Source: Qipengyuania xiapuensis
GTDB taxonomy: Bacteria; Pseudomonadota; Alphaproteobacteria; Sphingomonadales; Sphingomonadaceae
Length of the DNA stretch: 64,000 nucleotides
Assembly: GCF_019711395.1 (NCBI RefSeq)
Contig: NZ_JAIGNL010000001.1
Location: 992,001-1,056,000, forward strand
Direction of reading: 5' to 3'
In this document: piece after piece, positions 8,059 through 16,396 of the stretch
How the letters are laid out: every line of letters starts with the position of its first letter
Numbering within the stretch: position 1 is the stretch's first letter
Notes under the pieces: generated by a model
Database searches by the model: none
What the model saw: only the letters and a program-made list of their open reading frames with translations
What the model was told of the DNA's origin: nothing
Translations under genes and position numbers: made by a program

Positions 8059-9408
8059 ATGAGCCAGACGACCAAGCCTTTCCTTCGCACCGCCTGCGTG
8101 GCGACGCTCGCCCTCGCGCTCGGCGCCTGCAGCGGCGGCCTTTTCGGCGGCGGCGACGGCGAAAAGGACACGCCGACGCTCGGCGATCGCCAGCCGATCC
8201 TCTCGCGCATCGCGACGGGTGCCGAAGTCGATCCGGCGCTTGCCGGAACGCCGGTCACGCTGCCGGCTGCGACCACCAACGACACCTGGGGCCAGGCCGG
8301 CGGTACCGCCAGCAAGAGCTACGGCCACCTCGCGCTCGCAGAGGCTCCGGCCCGCGCATTCACCGCCAGCGTCGAAGGCGCCGGTGAACGCCGCCGCCTC
8401 GGCTCGGCTCCTGTCATCGGCAGCGGCAGGCTTTACGCTGTGGGTACGGACGGTCGCGTCACCGCGTTCGACGCGCAGACGGGTGCACGCCAGTGGAGCT
8501 ACCAGGGCGATCTCACCGACGATACGCGCGCCTCGGCCTTCGGCGGCGGCGTAAGCTACGAAAACGGCCGCCTGTTCGGCACCGACGGTGCAGGCAATGT
8601 CTACGCTCTCGATGCCGAAACCGGCGCCGAGCAGTGGAAGGTGAAACCCGGCGGTCCGCTGCGCGGTTCGCCAACGGTCGCTTTCGGCAATGTCTTCGTG
8701 ATGAGCCAGGACAACCAGCTGTTCGCGCTCGACGCCAGCAACGGTTCGCTGCAGTGGCAGGAATCGGGTTCGACCACGATGGCCGGCGTCTTTGGCGTTG
8801 CTGCACCTGCCGCTGGGCAGGGCACTGTCGTTGCAGGTTATACCTCGGGCGAGCTCGTCTCCTACCGTTACGAGAACGGCCGCAGCCTCTGGGCCGACGC
8901 GCTGGCACGCACCTCGATCTCGACGCAGGTCGGCGCGCTTTCGGACATCGACGCCGATCCGATCATCCACAACGGCCGTGTCTATGCACTCGGCCAGGGT
9001 GGCCGCATGGCAGCCTACGAACTCGTGAGCGGCCAGCGCCTGTGGGAACTCAACGTCGCGGGCATCTCGACCCCGGCCATTGCCGGAAACTGGGTCTTCG
9101 CCCTGACCGACGAAGCCAAGCTGATGGCGATTGCCGCCGACACCGGTAAGGTGCGCTGGCTGACCCAGCTTCCGCGCTTCCGGAACGAGGAAAAGAAGAA
9201 GAACCCGATCTTCTGGCAGGGCCCCGTCCTTGCGGGCGGCCAGCTGTGGGCGGTCAATTCGGAAGGCCAGGTCTACCGCATCAGCACGGGCGAAGGCTCG
9301 GCTGCGATGGTCCAGGAACTCGACGAGGCGATCAGCCTGCCGCCGGTCGTGGCGAACAACACGCTCTACATCCTCGACGATAGCGGCACGATCACCGCCT
9401 ACCGCTAA
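8059..9408 (+). CDS. bamB: Outer membrane assembly lipoprotein BamB
   Basis: A PQQ-repeat beta-propeller lipoprotein of about 449 residues, the BamB subunit of the beta-barrel assembly machine. The signal peptide ends in the lipobox LGAC with the lipidated cysteine at residue 24, followed by a Gly-rich linker. Propeller blades show repeated blocks such as GRVTAFDAQTGARQWSY, NVYALDAETGAEQWKV, QLFALDASNGSLQW and MAAYELVSGQRLWEL. The ATG at 8059 has GGAAA just upstream; an in-frame ATG at 8038 that overlaps the previous stop is the alternative. In many sphingomonads the GTPase gene der follows bamB, but here the next gene is convergent and unrelated. Confidence 0.92.
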   Translation: MSQTTKPFLRTACVATLALALGACSGGLFGGGDGEKDTPTLGDRQPILSRIATGAEVDPALAGTPVTLPAATTNDTWGQAGGTASKSYGHLALAEAPARAFTASVEGAGERRRLGSAPVIGSGRLYAVGTDGRVTAFDAQTGARQWSYQGDLTDDTRASAFGGGVSYENGRLFGTDGAGNVYALDAETGAEQWKVKPGGPLRGSPTVAFGNVFVMSQDNQLFALDASNGSLQWQESGSTTMAGVFGVAAPAAGQGTVVAGYTSGELVSYRYENGRSLWADALARTSISTQVGALSDIDADPIIHNGRVYALGQGGRMAAYELVSGQRLWELNVAGISTPAIAGNWVFALTDEAKLMAIAADTGKVRWLTQLPRFRNEEKKKNPIFWQGPVLAGGQLWAVNSEGQVYRISTGEGSAAMVQELDEAISLPPVVANNTLYILDDSGTITAYR

Positions 9409-9411
9409 GGA

Positions 9412-9714
9412 TCAGCCGAGCGGCGCACCGTCGTCGGTCTCGTAGATACGGATATCGCGCGAGGCCGGCGGGTTGGCCGCCATCACCGCCTGGAATTCCG
9501 CCATGTGTGCAGACTGCATGTGCGCCTCGAGCGCGCTGCGGTCGCGCCAGCGCTCGAACAGGATCAGCGTGTCGGGATCGGCAAGGTCACGGGCGAAGGT
9601 GTAATCGAGGCATCCGTCCTCGTTGCGGCTGGCGCGCACCATTTCGATGATCGCCTTCTGTGTTGCCGCATCGATCGTCGTGCCAAGCTTGATGGTGCCG
9701 TTGATCTGGATCAT
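9412..9714 (-). CDS. Antibiotic biosynthesis monooxygenase (ABM) domain protein
   Basis: A 100-residue single-domain protein of the ABM/YgiN dimeric alpha-beta barrel family: INGTIKLG at the start, SRNEDGCLDYTFARD, ILFERWRDRSALEAHMQS and a C-terminal DIRIYE strand. YgiN-like members act on quinols or are small heme/flavin-free oxygenases; the true substrate here is unknown. It lies 3 bases from the end of bamB (convergent) and 15 bases downstream of gshA on the same strand, so it is probably transcribed with gshA, which would fit a redox role. Confidence 0.8.
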   Translation of the reverse strand: MIQINGTIKLGTTIDAATQKAIIEMVRASRNEDGCLDYTFARDLADPDTLILFERWRDRSALEAHMQSAHMAEFQAVMAANPPASRDIRIYETDDGAPLG

Positions 9715-9729
9715 GCGCTTACTCCCAAG

Positions 9730-11100
9730 TCAGAAGCTGTATTTGTAGACCCTGCTGACGTCGCCGCCCCATTCTCCGTGATAGCGGTCGAGCAGGACCT
9801 GCGCGGGCACTTTCCCGCTGGCGACGATCTCGTCGAGCGTTTCGAGGAAGCCGGTCTCGTTGTCGCCCGAGGTGTTGAGCCGACCGCGCGCTGCAAGGCC
9901 TGAACGCGCAATGGCGAGCACTTCCTTGGCAAGGTCATGCAGCTTGCCGCCGCCCGGGATGGGGGCGTCGAGCGCCAGCTTGGGCACTGCGTTGCGCAGC
10001 GCCTCGCGTTCTTCCATCGTCCAGTGCTTCACGAGATCCCACGCGGCATCAAGCGCGTGCTGTTCGTAAAGCAGGCCGACCCAGAATGCGGGCAGGGCGC
10101 AGATCCGGCTCCACGGGCCGCCATCGGCGCCGCGCATTTCGAGGAAGCTTTTCAGGCGCACTTCGGGGAAGGCGGTCGAGAGGTGGTCCCACCAGTCGCT
10201 TGTCGTGGGCCTCTCGCCGGGCAGGACTTCGAGCTTGCCCTCGAGGAAATCACGGAAGCTCAGCCCAGCTGCATCGATGTACTTCCCGTCACGGAAGACG
10301 AAATACATCGGCACGTCGAGCATGTAGTCGACCCAGCGTTCGTAGCCGAAGCCGTCCTCGAAGACGAAGGGCAGCATGCCGGTGCGGTGCGGGTCGGTAT
10401 CGCTCCAGATATGGCTGCGATAGGACAGGTAGCCGTTGGGCTTGCCCTCGGTGAAAGGCGAATTCGCGAACAGCGCGGTGGCGAGCGGCTGGAGCGCGAG
10501 GCCGGTGCGGAACTTCTGTGCCATGTCGGCTTCGCTCGAATAGTCGAGGTTCACCTGGATCGTGCAGGTGCGCAGCATCATGTCGAGGCCGAGATTGCCC
10601 ACGCGCGGCATGTGCCGCATCATGATCTCGTAGCGGCCCTTGGGCATGATAGGCAGCTCTTCGCGGGTCTTGTCGGGCCACATGCCGAGGCCGAGGAAGC
10701 CGACATTGTAGCGCTCGCCGATCTCCTTGACCTGCGCGAGGTGGCGCCCGGTCTCGTTGCATGTCTGGTGCAGGTTCTCGAGCGGGGCGCCCGAAAGTTC
10801 GAGCTGTCCGGCAGGTTCGAGGCTGACGGTGCCGTCATCGCCCTTCATCGCGATGACCTTCCCGTTCTCCTCGATCGGCTCCCAGCCGAACTCGCGCAAA
10901 CTCAGCAGGATATCGCGAATACCGCCGGGCTCGTCATAGGACAGCGCGCGGTGTTCCTTGCAGCAATAGACGAGCTTTTCGTGCTCGGTCCCGATGCGCC
11001 AGGCATCCTTGGGCTTCTCGCCCTTCTGCATCGGCGCAACCAGCTGGTCGCGGCTTTCGATGATGGGGTCTGCTGCCCCCGAGGCCTCTCTCGTGCTCAT
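9730..11100 (-). CDS. gshA: Glutamate-cysteine ligase (plant/alphaproteobacterial type)
   Basis: A 456-residue glutamate-cysteine ligase, the first step of glutathione synthesis. It belongs to the class shared by plants and alphaproteobacteria, seen in WRIGTEHEKLVYC near residue 35, SLEPAGQLELSGAP, TCTIQVNLDYSSEADM, the LKSFLEMRGADGGPW block and ALPAFWVGLLYE. Length fits the family. The ATG at 11100 follows rsmE on the same strand after a 42-base gap, so rsmE-gshA-ABM is a likely transcription unit, as commonly found in this group. Cytosolic. Confidence 0.95.
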   Translation of the reverse strand: MSTREASGAADPIIESRDQLVAPMQKGEKPKDAWRIGTEHEKLVYCCKEHRALSYDEPGGIRDILLSLREFGWEPIEENGKVIAMKGDDGTVSLEPAGQLELSGAPLENLHQTCNETGRHLAQVKEIGERYNVGFLGLGMWPDKTREELPIMPKGRYEIMMRHMPRVGNLGLDMMLRTCTIQVNLDYSSEADMAQKFRTGLALQPLATALFANSPFTEGKPNGYLSYRSHIWSDTDPHRTGMLPFVFEDGFGYERWVDYMLDVPMYFVFRDGKYIDAAGLSFRDFLEGKLEVLPGERPTTSDWWDHLSTAFPEVRLKSFLEMRGADGGPWSRICALPAFWVGLLYEQHALDAAWDLVKHWTMEEREALRNAVPKLALDAPIPGGGKLHDLAKEVLAIARSGLAARGRLNTSGDNETGFLETLDEIVASGKVPAQVLLDRYHGEWGGDVSRVYKYSF

Positions 11101-11142
11101 GGTCGGTGGCGATAGGCAACCGAACCCGCGTTCGCAAAGAAA

Positions 11143-11898
11143 TTATTCGGCGTCGAGCCAGTCGCCTGCCTCGGCCATCCATACGGATATTCCCGCGATG
11201 GCAGCCGTTTCGCCGCGCAGGATACGCGGGCCGAGGCTGATCGGGCTGGCATTGGGATGGGCGCGGATCATCTCGCGCTCTGCATCGTCGAAGCCGCCTT
11301 CGGGGCCGGTCAGCAGGGCGGCGGGACCCTCGGCATAGCAGAAGGCATCGGCTGCGCTTTCGCCGCCTTCCTCGTCGGCGAAGAACAGGATGCGGTCCTC
11401 GGGCCAGTCGCGCAGCAGCGCCTCGAGCTTTACCACCGGCGCGATCTCGGGAAGCGCGGTGCGCGCGCATTGCTCGGCGGCCTCGGTCACGATCGTGTCG
11501 GCGCGTTCGGCATTGAGCTTGTCGGCCACACAGCGGCGGGTGACGACCGGCGCAATGCGCGCAACGCCCAGCTCGGTCGCCTTTTCGAGGACCATGTCGA
11601 AGCGGTCCTTCTTGAGCAGTGCCGCACAAAGCCAGAAATCGGGCACTTCCTCGCGCGGGCGAAGGTGCAGCTTGGGGACCAGCGTGACATGACGCTTGCC
11701 CGCATCGACGACCTCGGCGGCCCATTCGCCGGTGATATCGTCGCACAGGATCACGGCATCGCCGGGCGACACGCGCATCACCTTGCCGAGATAGTGCGCC
11801 TGGTTGCCCTCGACCTTCACCTCGGTATCCGCGGCGAGCTGGGTTTCGACGAAAAGACGGGGCGCGCTCTTGGGCGGCCAGGCGGGTGTTGCAGGCAT
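11143..11898 (-). CDS. rsmE: 16S rRNA (uracil-1498-N3)-methyltransferase
   Basis: A 251-residue SPOUT-class methyltransferase that modifies U1498 of 16S rRNA. The N-terminal PUA-like part includes PRLFVE and HYLGKVMRVSPGD; the C-terminal knot carries LEKATELGV, TEAAEQCAR, LLTGPEGGF and LGPRILRGETA, which form the SAM pocket. The ATG at 11898 is chosen because homologous sequence begins there; longer upstream extension reads through ubiA antisense. It is divergent from ubiA with only 39 bases between the starts, so the two promoters overlap, and it precedes gshA. Confidence 0.95.
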   Translation of the reverse strand: MPATPAWPPKSAPRLFVETQLAADTEVKVEGNQAHYLGKVMRVSPGDAVILCDDITGEWAAEVVDAGKRHVTLVPKLHLRPREEVPDFWLCAALLKKDRFDMVLEKATELGVARIAPVVTRRCVADKLNAERADTIVTEAAEQCARTALPEIAPVVKLEALLRDWPEDRILFFADEEGGESAADAFCYAEGPAALLTGPEGGFDDAEREMIRAHPNASPISLGPRILRGETAAIAGISVWMAEAGDWLDAE

Positions 11899-11937
11899 GG
11901 CTTTGCAGGTGGCACGTGCGCTTGTAGGGAGCAAGCC

Positions 11938-12852
11938 ATGAGCGAAAGCGCAGCGTCCGATATCGTCCCTGACAGCGAGCATCGCGGCCTTGTCGCGCGC
12001 CTGCCGCAACTCCCGCGGGACCTTGCGCAGCTGGCGCGTTTCGACCGGCCGATCGGCTGGTGGCTGCTGTTCTGGCCCTGCGTCTGGGGCGTCTGGCTGA
12101 CGGGAGCGGGCTGGCAATGGGCGCTGCTCGGCTGGCTGCTGCTCGGCAGTATCGCGATGAGGGGCGCAGGATGCGTCTATAACGACATCGTCGATGCCGA
12201 TCTCGACCGGAAGGTCGCGCGCACCGCCAGCCGGCCTGTGGCGAGCGGGCGTGTGTCGAAGAAACTCGCGTGGGGCTGGCTGCTGGCGTTGTGCCTCATT
12301 GGCCTTCTCGTCCTGCTACAACTGCGCCCGCTGGCGCAGATCGTGGCGCTGGCCAGCCTCGCCATGGTCGCGGCCTATCCCTTCATGAAACGGATTACCT
12401 GGTGGCCGCAGGCATGGCTCGGTCTCGTCTTCACGTGGGGGCTGCTGGTCGGCTGGACGCAGCTGCGCTCCGATAATCTCGATGCGCTTGCGGCCATGTA
12501 TGCGGGCGCGGCGCTGTGGGTGATCGGTTACGACACGATCTACGCGATGCAGGACCGCGAGGATGATGCGCTGGTCGGGATTCGCTCTTCGGCGCTGCGC
12601 CTCGGCGGGCAGGTGAAGGGCGGAGTGGCGCTGTTCTACTCGGGCGCGGTTGCGCTCTGGGCGCTCGCCTTCTGGCTCTACCGCGCCGACTGGGTGGCTC
12701 TGCTGGCGCTGCTTCCTGCTGCCGGACACCTCGCATGGCAGGTCTCGACGCTCGACGGCGAGGACGGCGGCAATCCGCTCGAACGCTTCCGCTCGAACCG
12801 CTGGACCGGCGCGCTGGTGGCGGCAGCCTGCTTCGTCGTGGGGAACGCCTGA
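11938..12852 (+). CDS. ubiA: 4-hydroxybenzoate polyprenyltransferase
   Basis: A 304-residue polytopic prenyltransferase with about eight or nine spans that joins the polyprenyl tail to 4-hydroxybenzoate in ubiquinone synthesis. Both metal-diphosphate motifs are present: NDIVDADLDRKVART in the first half and YDTIYAMQDREDD in the second, followed by the GIRSSALRLG segment. FDRPIGWWLLFWPC is the typical N-terminal UbiA helix. The stop TGA shares one base with the ATG of the next gene, so ubiA, the SRAP gene and trmL look like one operon. Confidence 0.95.
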   Translation: MSESAASDIVPDSEHRGLVARLPQLPRDLAQLARFDRPIGWWLLFWPCVWGVWLTGAGWQWALLGWLLLGSIAMRGAGCVYNDIVDADLDRKVARTASRPVASGRVSKKLAWGWLLALCLIGLLVLLQLRPLAQIVALASLAMVAAYPFMKRITWWPQAWLGLVFTWGLLVGWTQLRSDNLDALAAMYAGAALWVIGYDTIYAMQDREDDALVGIRSSALRLGGQVKGGVALFYSGAVALWALAFWLYRADWVALLALLPAAGHLAWQVSTLDGEDGGNPLERFRSNRWTGALVAAACFVVGNA

Positions 12853-13472
12853 TGTGCAATCTCTACCGCATGACCAAGAACACGGACGAGGTCGCAGCCT
12901 GGTTCGACGTGATGAACGAGCTGGGCGGCGCGAACTTCGGCGCGGAAGTTTATCCCGGTTATCCCGGCGCGGTCGTGGCCGAGGGCAAACTCAAGCAGAT
13001 GAGCTGGGGTTTCCCGCTGGTGATGAAAGGCAAGAGCGGCCAGCCGCTGAAGCCCAAGCCGGTCAACAATGCCCGCACCGACAAGCTCGACAGCTTTTTC
13101 TGGCGCTACAGTTTCGAGGAGAGGCGCTGCCTGATCCCAATCACCGCATGGGCAGAGGCGGAAGGGCCGAAGGGCGGCAAGACGCGCAGCTGGCTATCCC
13201 GCCCCGATGCCGAGCTCTTCGCCTGCGCGGGCGTCTGGCGCAATTCGGATGAGTGGGGCGAATGCTATTCGATGGTCATGACCGACGCGGCCGGCCTTGC
13301 GGCAGAGGTCCACACGCGCATGCCCGTGCTGCTCGCGAAGGACGACTGGGGCAAGTGGACCGGCGGTTCGCCCGAGGATGCGCGCGCATTGTGCAAGCCG
13401 TGGGAAGGTGAACTCGAGCTCGACCGCACCAAGGTGCCGTGGTCGGGCAAGGGGCAGGTGGGGCTGCTCTGA
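12852..13472 (+). CDS. SRAP (HMCES/YedK-like) DNA-protein crosslink protein
   Basis: A 206-residue SOS-response-associated peptidase (SRAP) domain protein. SRAP proteins shield abasic sites in single-stranded DNA by forming a thiazolidine crosslink through Cys2. The protein starts MCNLYRM, so the catalytic Cys2 is exposed after Met removal; NARTD (the active-site Asn), RCLIPITAWAEAE with the conserved Glu region, and HTRMPVLL with the conserved His are all visible. The start ATG overlaps the ubiA stop by one base and trmL begins 5 bases after its stop. No LexA box is visible inside ubiA ahead of it, so SOS control would have to come from elsewhere. Confidence 0.9.
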   Translation: MCNLYRMTKNTDEVAAWFDVMNELGGANFGAEVYPGYPGAVVAEGKLKQMSWGFPLVMKGKSGQPLKPKPVNNARTDKLDSFFWRYSFEERRCLIPITAWAEAEGPKGGKTRSWLSRPDAELFACAGVWRNSDEWGECYSMVMTDAAGLAAEVHTRMPVLLAKDDWGKWTGGSPEDARALCKPWEGELELDRTKVPWSGKGQVGLL

Positions 13473-13476
13473 CACG

Positions 13477-13929
13477 ATGCGCATAGCCTTGTTCGAACCC
13501 GAGATTGCCGGAAATGTCGGCGCGGTCATGCGGACCTGCGCCTGCATGGGCGCGAGCGTTGACCTGATCGAGCCGCTGGGTTTCCCGTGGGACGACCGCC
13601 GTGTTCGCCGCGCAGCGATGGATTACATCGATCACGTCGAAGTCGTGCGTCACAAGAGCTTCGACGCGTTTCGCGAGGCGATGGGCGAGAGCAGGCTGGT
13701 GCTCTTCACCACGCGCGCGACGCAGTCCTCCTACGATTTCGAGTATCGCGCCGACGACGTGCTGCTGTTCGGCAAGGAAAGCGCGGGCGTGACCGACGAT
13801 GTTCGCGCCTCGGTCGATGCGAGCGTTCGCCTGCCGATGCGAGCGGAAGTGCGTTCGCTGAATCTCGCGACCAGCGCAGCGATCGCTCTGACCGAGGCGC
13901 TGCGGCAGACCGATACGCTTCCCGGCTAG
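13477..13929 (+). CDS. trmL: tRNA (cytidine(34)-2'-O)-methyltransferase
   Basis: A 150-residue SPOUT methyltransferase of the TrmL type, which methylates the 2'-O of the wobble base of certain tRNA-Leu species. Motifs: FEPEIAGNVGAVMRTC at the N terminus, FGKESAGV, and RLPMRAEVRSLNLATSAAIAL forming the trefoil knot (cited in part). The size is right for TrmL, which lacks extra RNA-binding domains. It follows the SRAP gene by 4 bases and converges on the amidohydrolase with a 4-base overlap of stop codons. Confidence 0.92.
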   Translation: MRIALFEPEIAGNVGAVMRTCACMGASVDLIEPLGFPWDDRRVRRAAMDYIDHVEVVRHKSFDAFREAMGESRLVLFTTRATQSSYDFEYRADDVLLFGKESAGVTDDVRASVDASVRLPMRAEVRSLNLATSAAIALTEALRQTDTLPG

Positions 13930-15188
13930 TTCACCAGTTCGCCGCCCTTGATGACGACATCGACATCGGCAAGCTCGCCGACGTCGGCCAGAGGATCGCC
14001 ATCGACGGCAATCATGTCGCCCCATGCGCCCGGCTTCACGACGCCTACCTGCCCGGCCTGTCCCAGCGCGTCGGCAGCATTCACCGTCGCCGCGCGGATC
14101 GCCTCGATCGGGCTCATCCCGTATTCGACCATCACTCGGAACTGCCCGCCGACATCCTCGTGCGGCATGACGCCTGCATCGCTGGCGAAGACCATCTTCA
14201 CGCCCGCCTCATGCGCGCGGCGGAAGTTGTCACGCTGCGCCTGGCTGAGCGAGCGTTCCTTCGCGAGGTTCTCTTCGAGCACCCCGTTCGCCGCGCCCTG
14301 GCTCAGCGTGTATTCGGTGTTGAAGATATCCATCGAGAAATAGGTGCCGTTCTGGCGCGCAAGCCGGATCGCCTCATCATCGGCGTAGCTGGCGTGCTCG
14401 ATCGTATCGAAGCCCGCGCGAATAGCGGCCTTGATGCCGTCTGCACCATGGGCGTGGGCGGCGGTCTTGAGGCCCCAGAAATGCGCCTCGTCGACGATAG
14501 CCTCGAGCTCGTCCGCGTGGAGCTGCTGGATACCGGGTGCCGTATTGCGGCTGAATACACCGCCTGTGGCGCAGGCCTTGATCACTTCGGCGCCGTATTT
14601 GCGCTGCTCGCGCACGGCGGCGCGCAGGGCGGCGGCTCCGTCGGCTGCGGCAGGGCTTTTCGCCCCGTAGCTGGGCGGGAGGAAAGTCTCGTCGCAGTGC
14701 CCGCCAGTCGCGCCCAGCGCGTGGTTGGCGGTGACGATGCGCGGGCCCACAAGCCAGCCTTCGCCGATCGCTTGGTCGACGCCGATCACGCGGTAATCGG
14801 TATCGCCGAGGTTGCGCACGGTGGTGAAGCCTGCATCGAGCATGGCGCGTGCATTCGAGACGGCGATGGCGCTCCAGAACTGGTCGGTAAACTGGAGGCC
14901 GGAATAGCCGCCATATTCGGGCCGCCCGTCGAGATGCACGTGCATGTCGATGAGACCGGGAAGCAGCGTGTGTCCGGCAAGGTCGATATGCGCGGCGCCT
15001 TCCGGCACTTCGCCGCCCGGGGTCACGCTCGCGATCTTCCCATCCACGATCACCACCACCGGCGCTTCGACATAGCGTCCGCTCTCGACATCGAGCAGGC
15101 GGTCGGCGGTGACAGCAACGGTTTCGGCGGCTGCCGGGGCTGCCGACAAGAGGGCAAGTGCGGCAGCGGCGTTGGCGATCGACTTCAT
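13926..15188 (-). CDS. Exported metal-dependent amidohydrolase
   Basis: A 420-residue amidohydrolase-superfamily enzyme with a signal peptide (residues about 1-21, ending AAPAAAE), so it works in the periplasm. The metal-site residues are visible in order: DMHVHLDGR (HxH), VIKACATGGV (bridging Lys), HAHGADG and IEHASYADD (His ligands), and FASDAGVMPHE (Asp). The closest known subgroup is the Xaa-Arg/imidazolonepropionase-like dipeptidases (prolidase-type), so it probably cleaves dipeptides or cyclic amides; the exact substrate is open. On the transcript, its ribosome site GGGGGA lies in a hairpin (15194-15232). A second exported amidohydrolase occurs at 61010-62572 and is not closely similar. 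Confidence 0.85.
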   Translation of the reverse strand: MKSIANAAAALALLSAAPAAAETVAVTADRLLDVESGRYVEAPVVVIVDGKIASVTPGGEVPEGAAHIDLAGHTLLPGLIDMHVHLDGRPEYGGYSGLQFTDQFWSAIAVSNARAMLDAGFTTVRNLGDTDYRVIGVDQAIGEGWLVGPRIVTANHALGATGGHCDETFLPPSYGAKSPAAADGAAALRAAVREQRKYGAEVIKACATGGVFSRNTAPGIQQLHADELEAIVDEAHFWGLKTAAHAHGADGIKAAIRAGFDTIEHASYADDEAIRLARQNGTYFSMDIFNTEYTLSQGAANGVLEENLAKERSLSQAQRDNFRRAHEAGVKMVFASDAGVMPHEDVGGQFRVMVEYGMSPIEAIRAATVNAADALGQAGQVGVVKPGAWGDMIAVDGDPLADVGELADVDVVIKGGELVN

Positions 15189-15193
15189 CTATA

Positions 15194-15232
15194 TTCCCCC
15201 GGATGCGGCCCCGCGCGGGGCCTTCCGGGGAA
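15194..15232 (-). promoter_or_regulatory. 5' leader hairpin covering the amidohydrolase ribosome binding site
   Basis: A nested inverted repeat lies just before the amidohydrolase start. The inner part is a perfect 16-base palindrome GGCCCCGCGCGGGGCC at 15207-15222; the outer arms are TTCCCCCGG (15194-15202) and CCGGGGAA (15225-15232). Read on the minus strand, the Shine-Dalgarno run GGGGGA is in the outer arm, 5 bases before the ATG at 15188. There is no T-run, so it is not a standard terminator of the upstream VOC gene. A role in translation control is inference. Confidence 0.45.
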
Positions 15233-15351
15233 TTCATACACGAACCGGCCCTGCTGGAAAGCGGGGCTGCGCCTCGCGCGTCTTCCTTGGCGCATCGCGG
15301 CGCTTGGACTTGTCCGGGCGCTGATCGAACAGCGGGCGGCGCAGGATGATC

Positions 15352-15735
15352 TCATTCATAGCTGACCACCTCGAATTCGATGCCGTCCCAGTCGAAGAAG
15401 TAGAACCTGCGGCCGGGCTCGTAATCGTCGTGACCGAAGGGCTTCAGGCCGTGGCGTTCGACCACCTCTTCCGCCTCGTCGAGATCGCCAACGGTGAAGG
15501 CTATGTGGTTGAGCGGCTGACCCTTCCTGTATTCGCCCTTCACGTGGTCGCCGGTGTAGAGCGCGACATAATCGTGATCGGCGCCGACGTGGATACTGCG
15601 TCCACCTAGCATCGAGGGGCCACGCCAGCGTTCTTTCCAGCCGAGTAGCTCTATCAGCAGGGCTGCGCTGCGGTCGGGATCCGTTACCGAGATATTGGCG
15701 TGTTCTAGGCGGCCTTGGGACCTTTGGGTTGCCAT
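15352..15735 (-). CDS. VOC family (glyoxalase-like) protein, probable SoxR target
   Basis: A 127-residue vicinal-oxygen-chelate fold protein with paired beta-alpha-beta-beta modules: LEHANISVTDPDRSA at the start, LNHIAFTVGDLDEAEEV in the second module and a final WDGIEFEVVSYE carrying the usual metal-ligand Glu. His residues of HAN and NHI are the likely other ligands. Members include glyoxalase I, fosfomycin/bleomycin resistance proteins and dioxygenases; which of these applies cannot be decided. A strong ribosome site AAGGAG precedes the ATG at 15735. A SoxR box with a 19-base spaced promoter points at this gene, so it is probably induced by redox-cycling compounds. Confidence 0.85.
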   Translation of the reverse strand: MATQRSQGRLEHANISVTDPDRSAALLIELLGWKERWRGPSMLGGRSIHVGADHDYVALYTGDHVKGEYRKGQPLNHIAFTVGDLDEAEEVVERHGLKPFGHDDYEPGRRFYFFDWDGIEFEVVSYE

Positions 15736-15790
15736 CGTGCATCTCCTTATGCGGCCTGCGCGTTGGGCAGGCCCGATTGCGATGCACAGG

Positions 15791-15821
15791 GATATGCAAC
15801 CTCAAGCTAAGTTGAGGTCAA
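15791..15821 (-). promoter_or_regulatory. SoxR box and overlapping promoter of the VOC gene
   Basis: CCTCAAGCTAAGTTGAGG at 15800-15817 is an 18-base near-perfect dyad closely matching the SoxR operator known from enterobacteria and pseudomonads. On the minus strand it lies inside the spacer between TTGACC (15816-15821) and CATATC (15791-15796), a 19-base spacing, the over-long spacing that SoxR is known to correct. The promoter faces the VOC gene; soxR itself starts 31 bases to the other side. Confidence 0.8.
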
Positions 15822-15848
15822 GCTTTGTTTTCGCTATCGCTGTGATCG

Positions 15849-16286
15849 ATGAAAGCGAACGACCTTTTGCCAATCGGCGATCTCGCCCGCCGCACCGGCC
15901 TCTCGGTTTCGGCGATCCGGTTTTACGAAGAGAAGGGGCTGGTCGAACCGCATCGCACTGCGGGCAACCAGCGGCGTTTCCTGCGCAGCGACATCCGAAG
16001 GCTCAGCTTCATCCTGATCGCGCAGAAACTCGGCCTTTCACTGTCGGAGATCGAGGAGGCGCTCGCCGGCCTGCCGCAGGGGCGCACACCCAATGCTGCC
16101 GACTGGAAGCGGATAAGCGGGGAAGTGAAGAAGAGGATCGATGCTCAGATCGCCGCCCTCGAGAAGGTGCGCGAGGATCTCGACGGCTGTATCGGCTGCG
16201 GCTGTCTCTCCCTCAAGAAATGCGCGCTCTACAACGCTGGCGACAAGTGGGGCGAGGGTGGCAGCGGCCCACGGGTGCTGCGATAG
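15849..16286 (+). CDS. soxR: Redox-sensing transcriptional activator SoxR
   Basis: A 145-residue MerR-family regulator. The winged helix starts with LPIGDLARRTGLSVSAIRFYEEKGL; a dimerisation coiled coil follows (about residues 80-112), and the [2Fe-2S] cluster ligands are C114, C117, C119 and C125 in CIGCGCLSLKKC, the SoxR signature. In non-enteric bacteria SoxR responds mainly to redox-active molecules and controls small sets of efflux and oxidoreductase genes. Here the matching operator lies in the 113-base gap shared with the divergent VOC gene. No soxS is present, as expected outside enterics. Confidence 0.95.
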   Translation: MKANDLLPIGDLARRTGLSVSAIRFYEEKGLVEPHRTAGNQRRFLRSDIRRLSFILIAQKLGLSLSEIEEALAGLPQGRTPNAADWKRISGEVKKRIDAQIAALEKVREDLDGCIGCGCLSLKKCALYNAGDKWGEGGSGPRVLR

Positions 16287-16396
16287 CTCTCCTGTTCCGG
16301 GCCAATCATATTTGCGGGTAGCAGCGCGCGCCTTGGCCGTGCATGAAGGGCATCGATCCCGGCCAATCCAGCAGTGCGGGGACGACGGGGAGAGAG

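Noticed and set aside
13587-15365. 592-residue open frame across trmL and antisense to the amidohydrolase
   Set aside because: Composition is that of a shadow frame, and both real genes have full motif sets.
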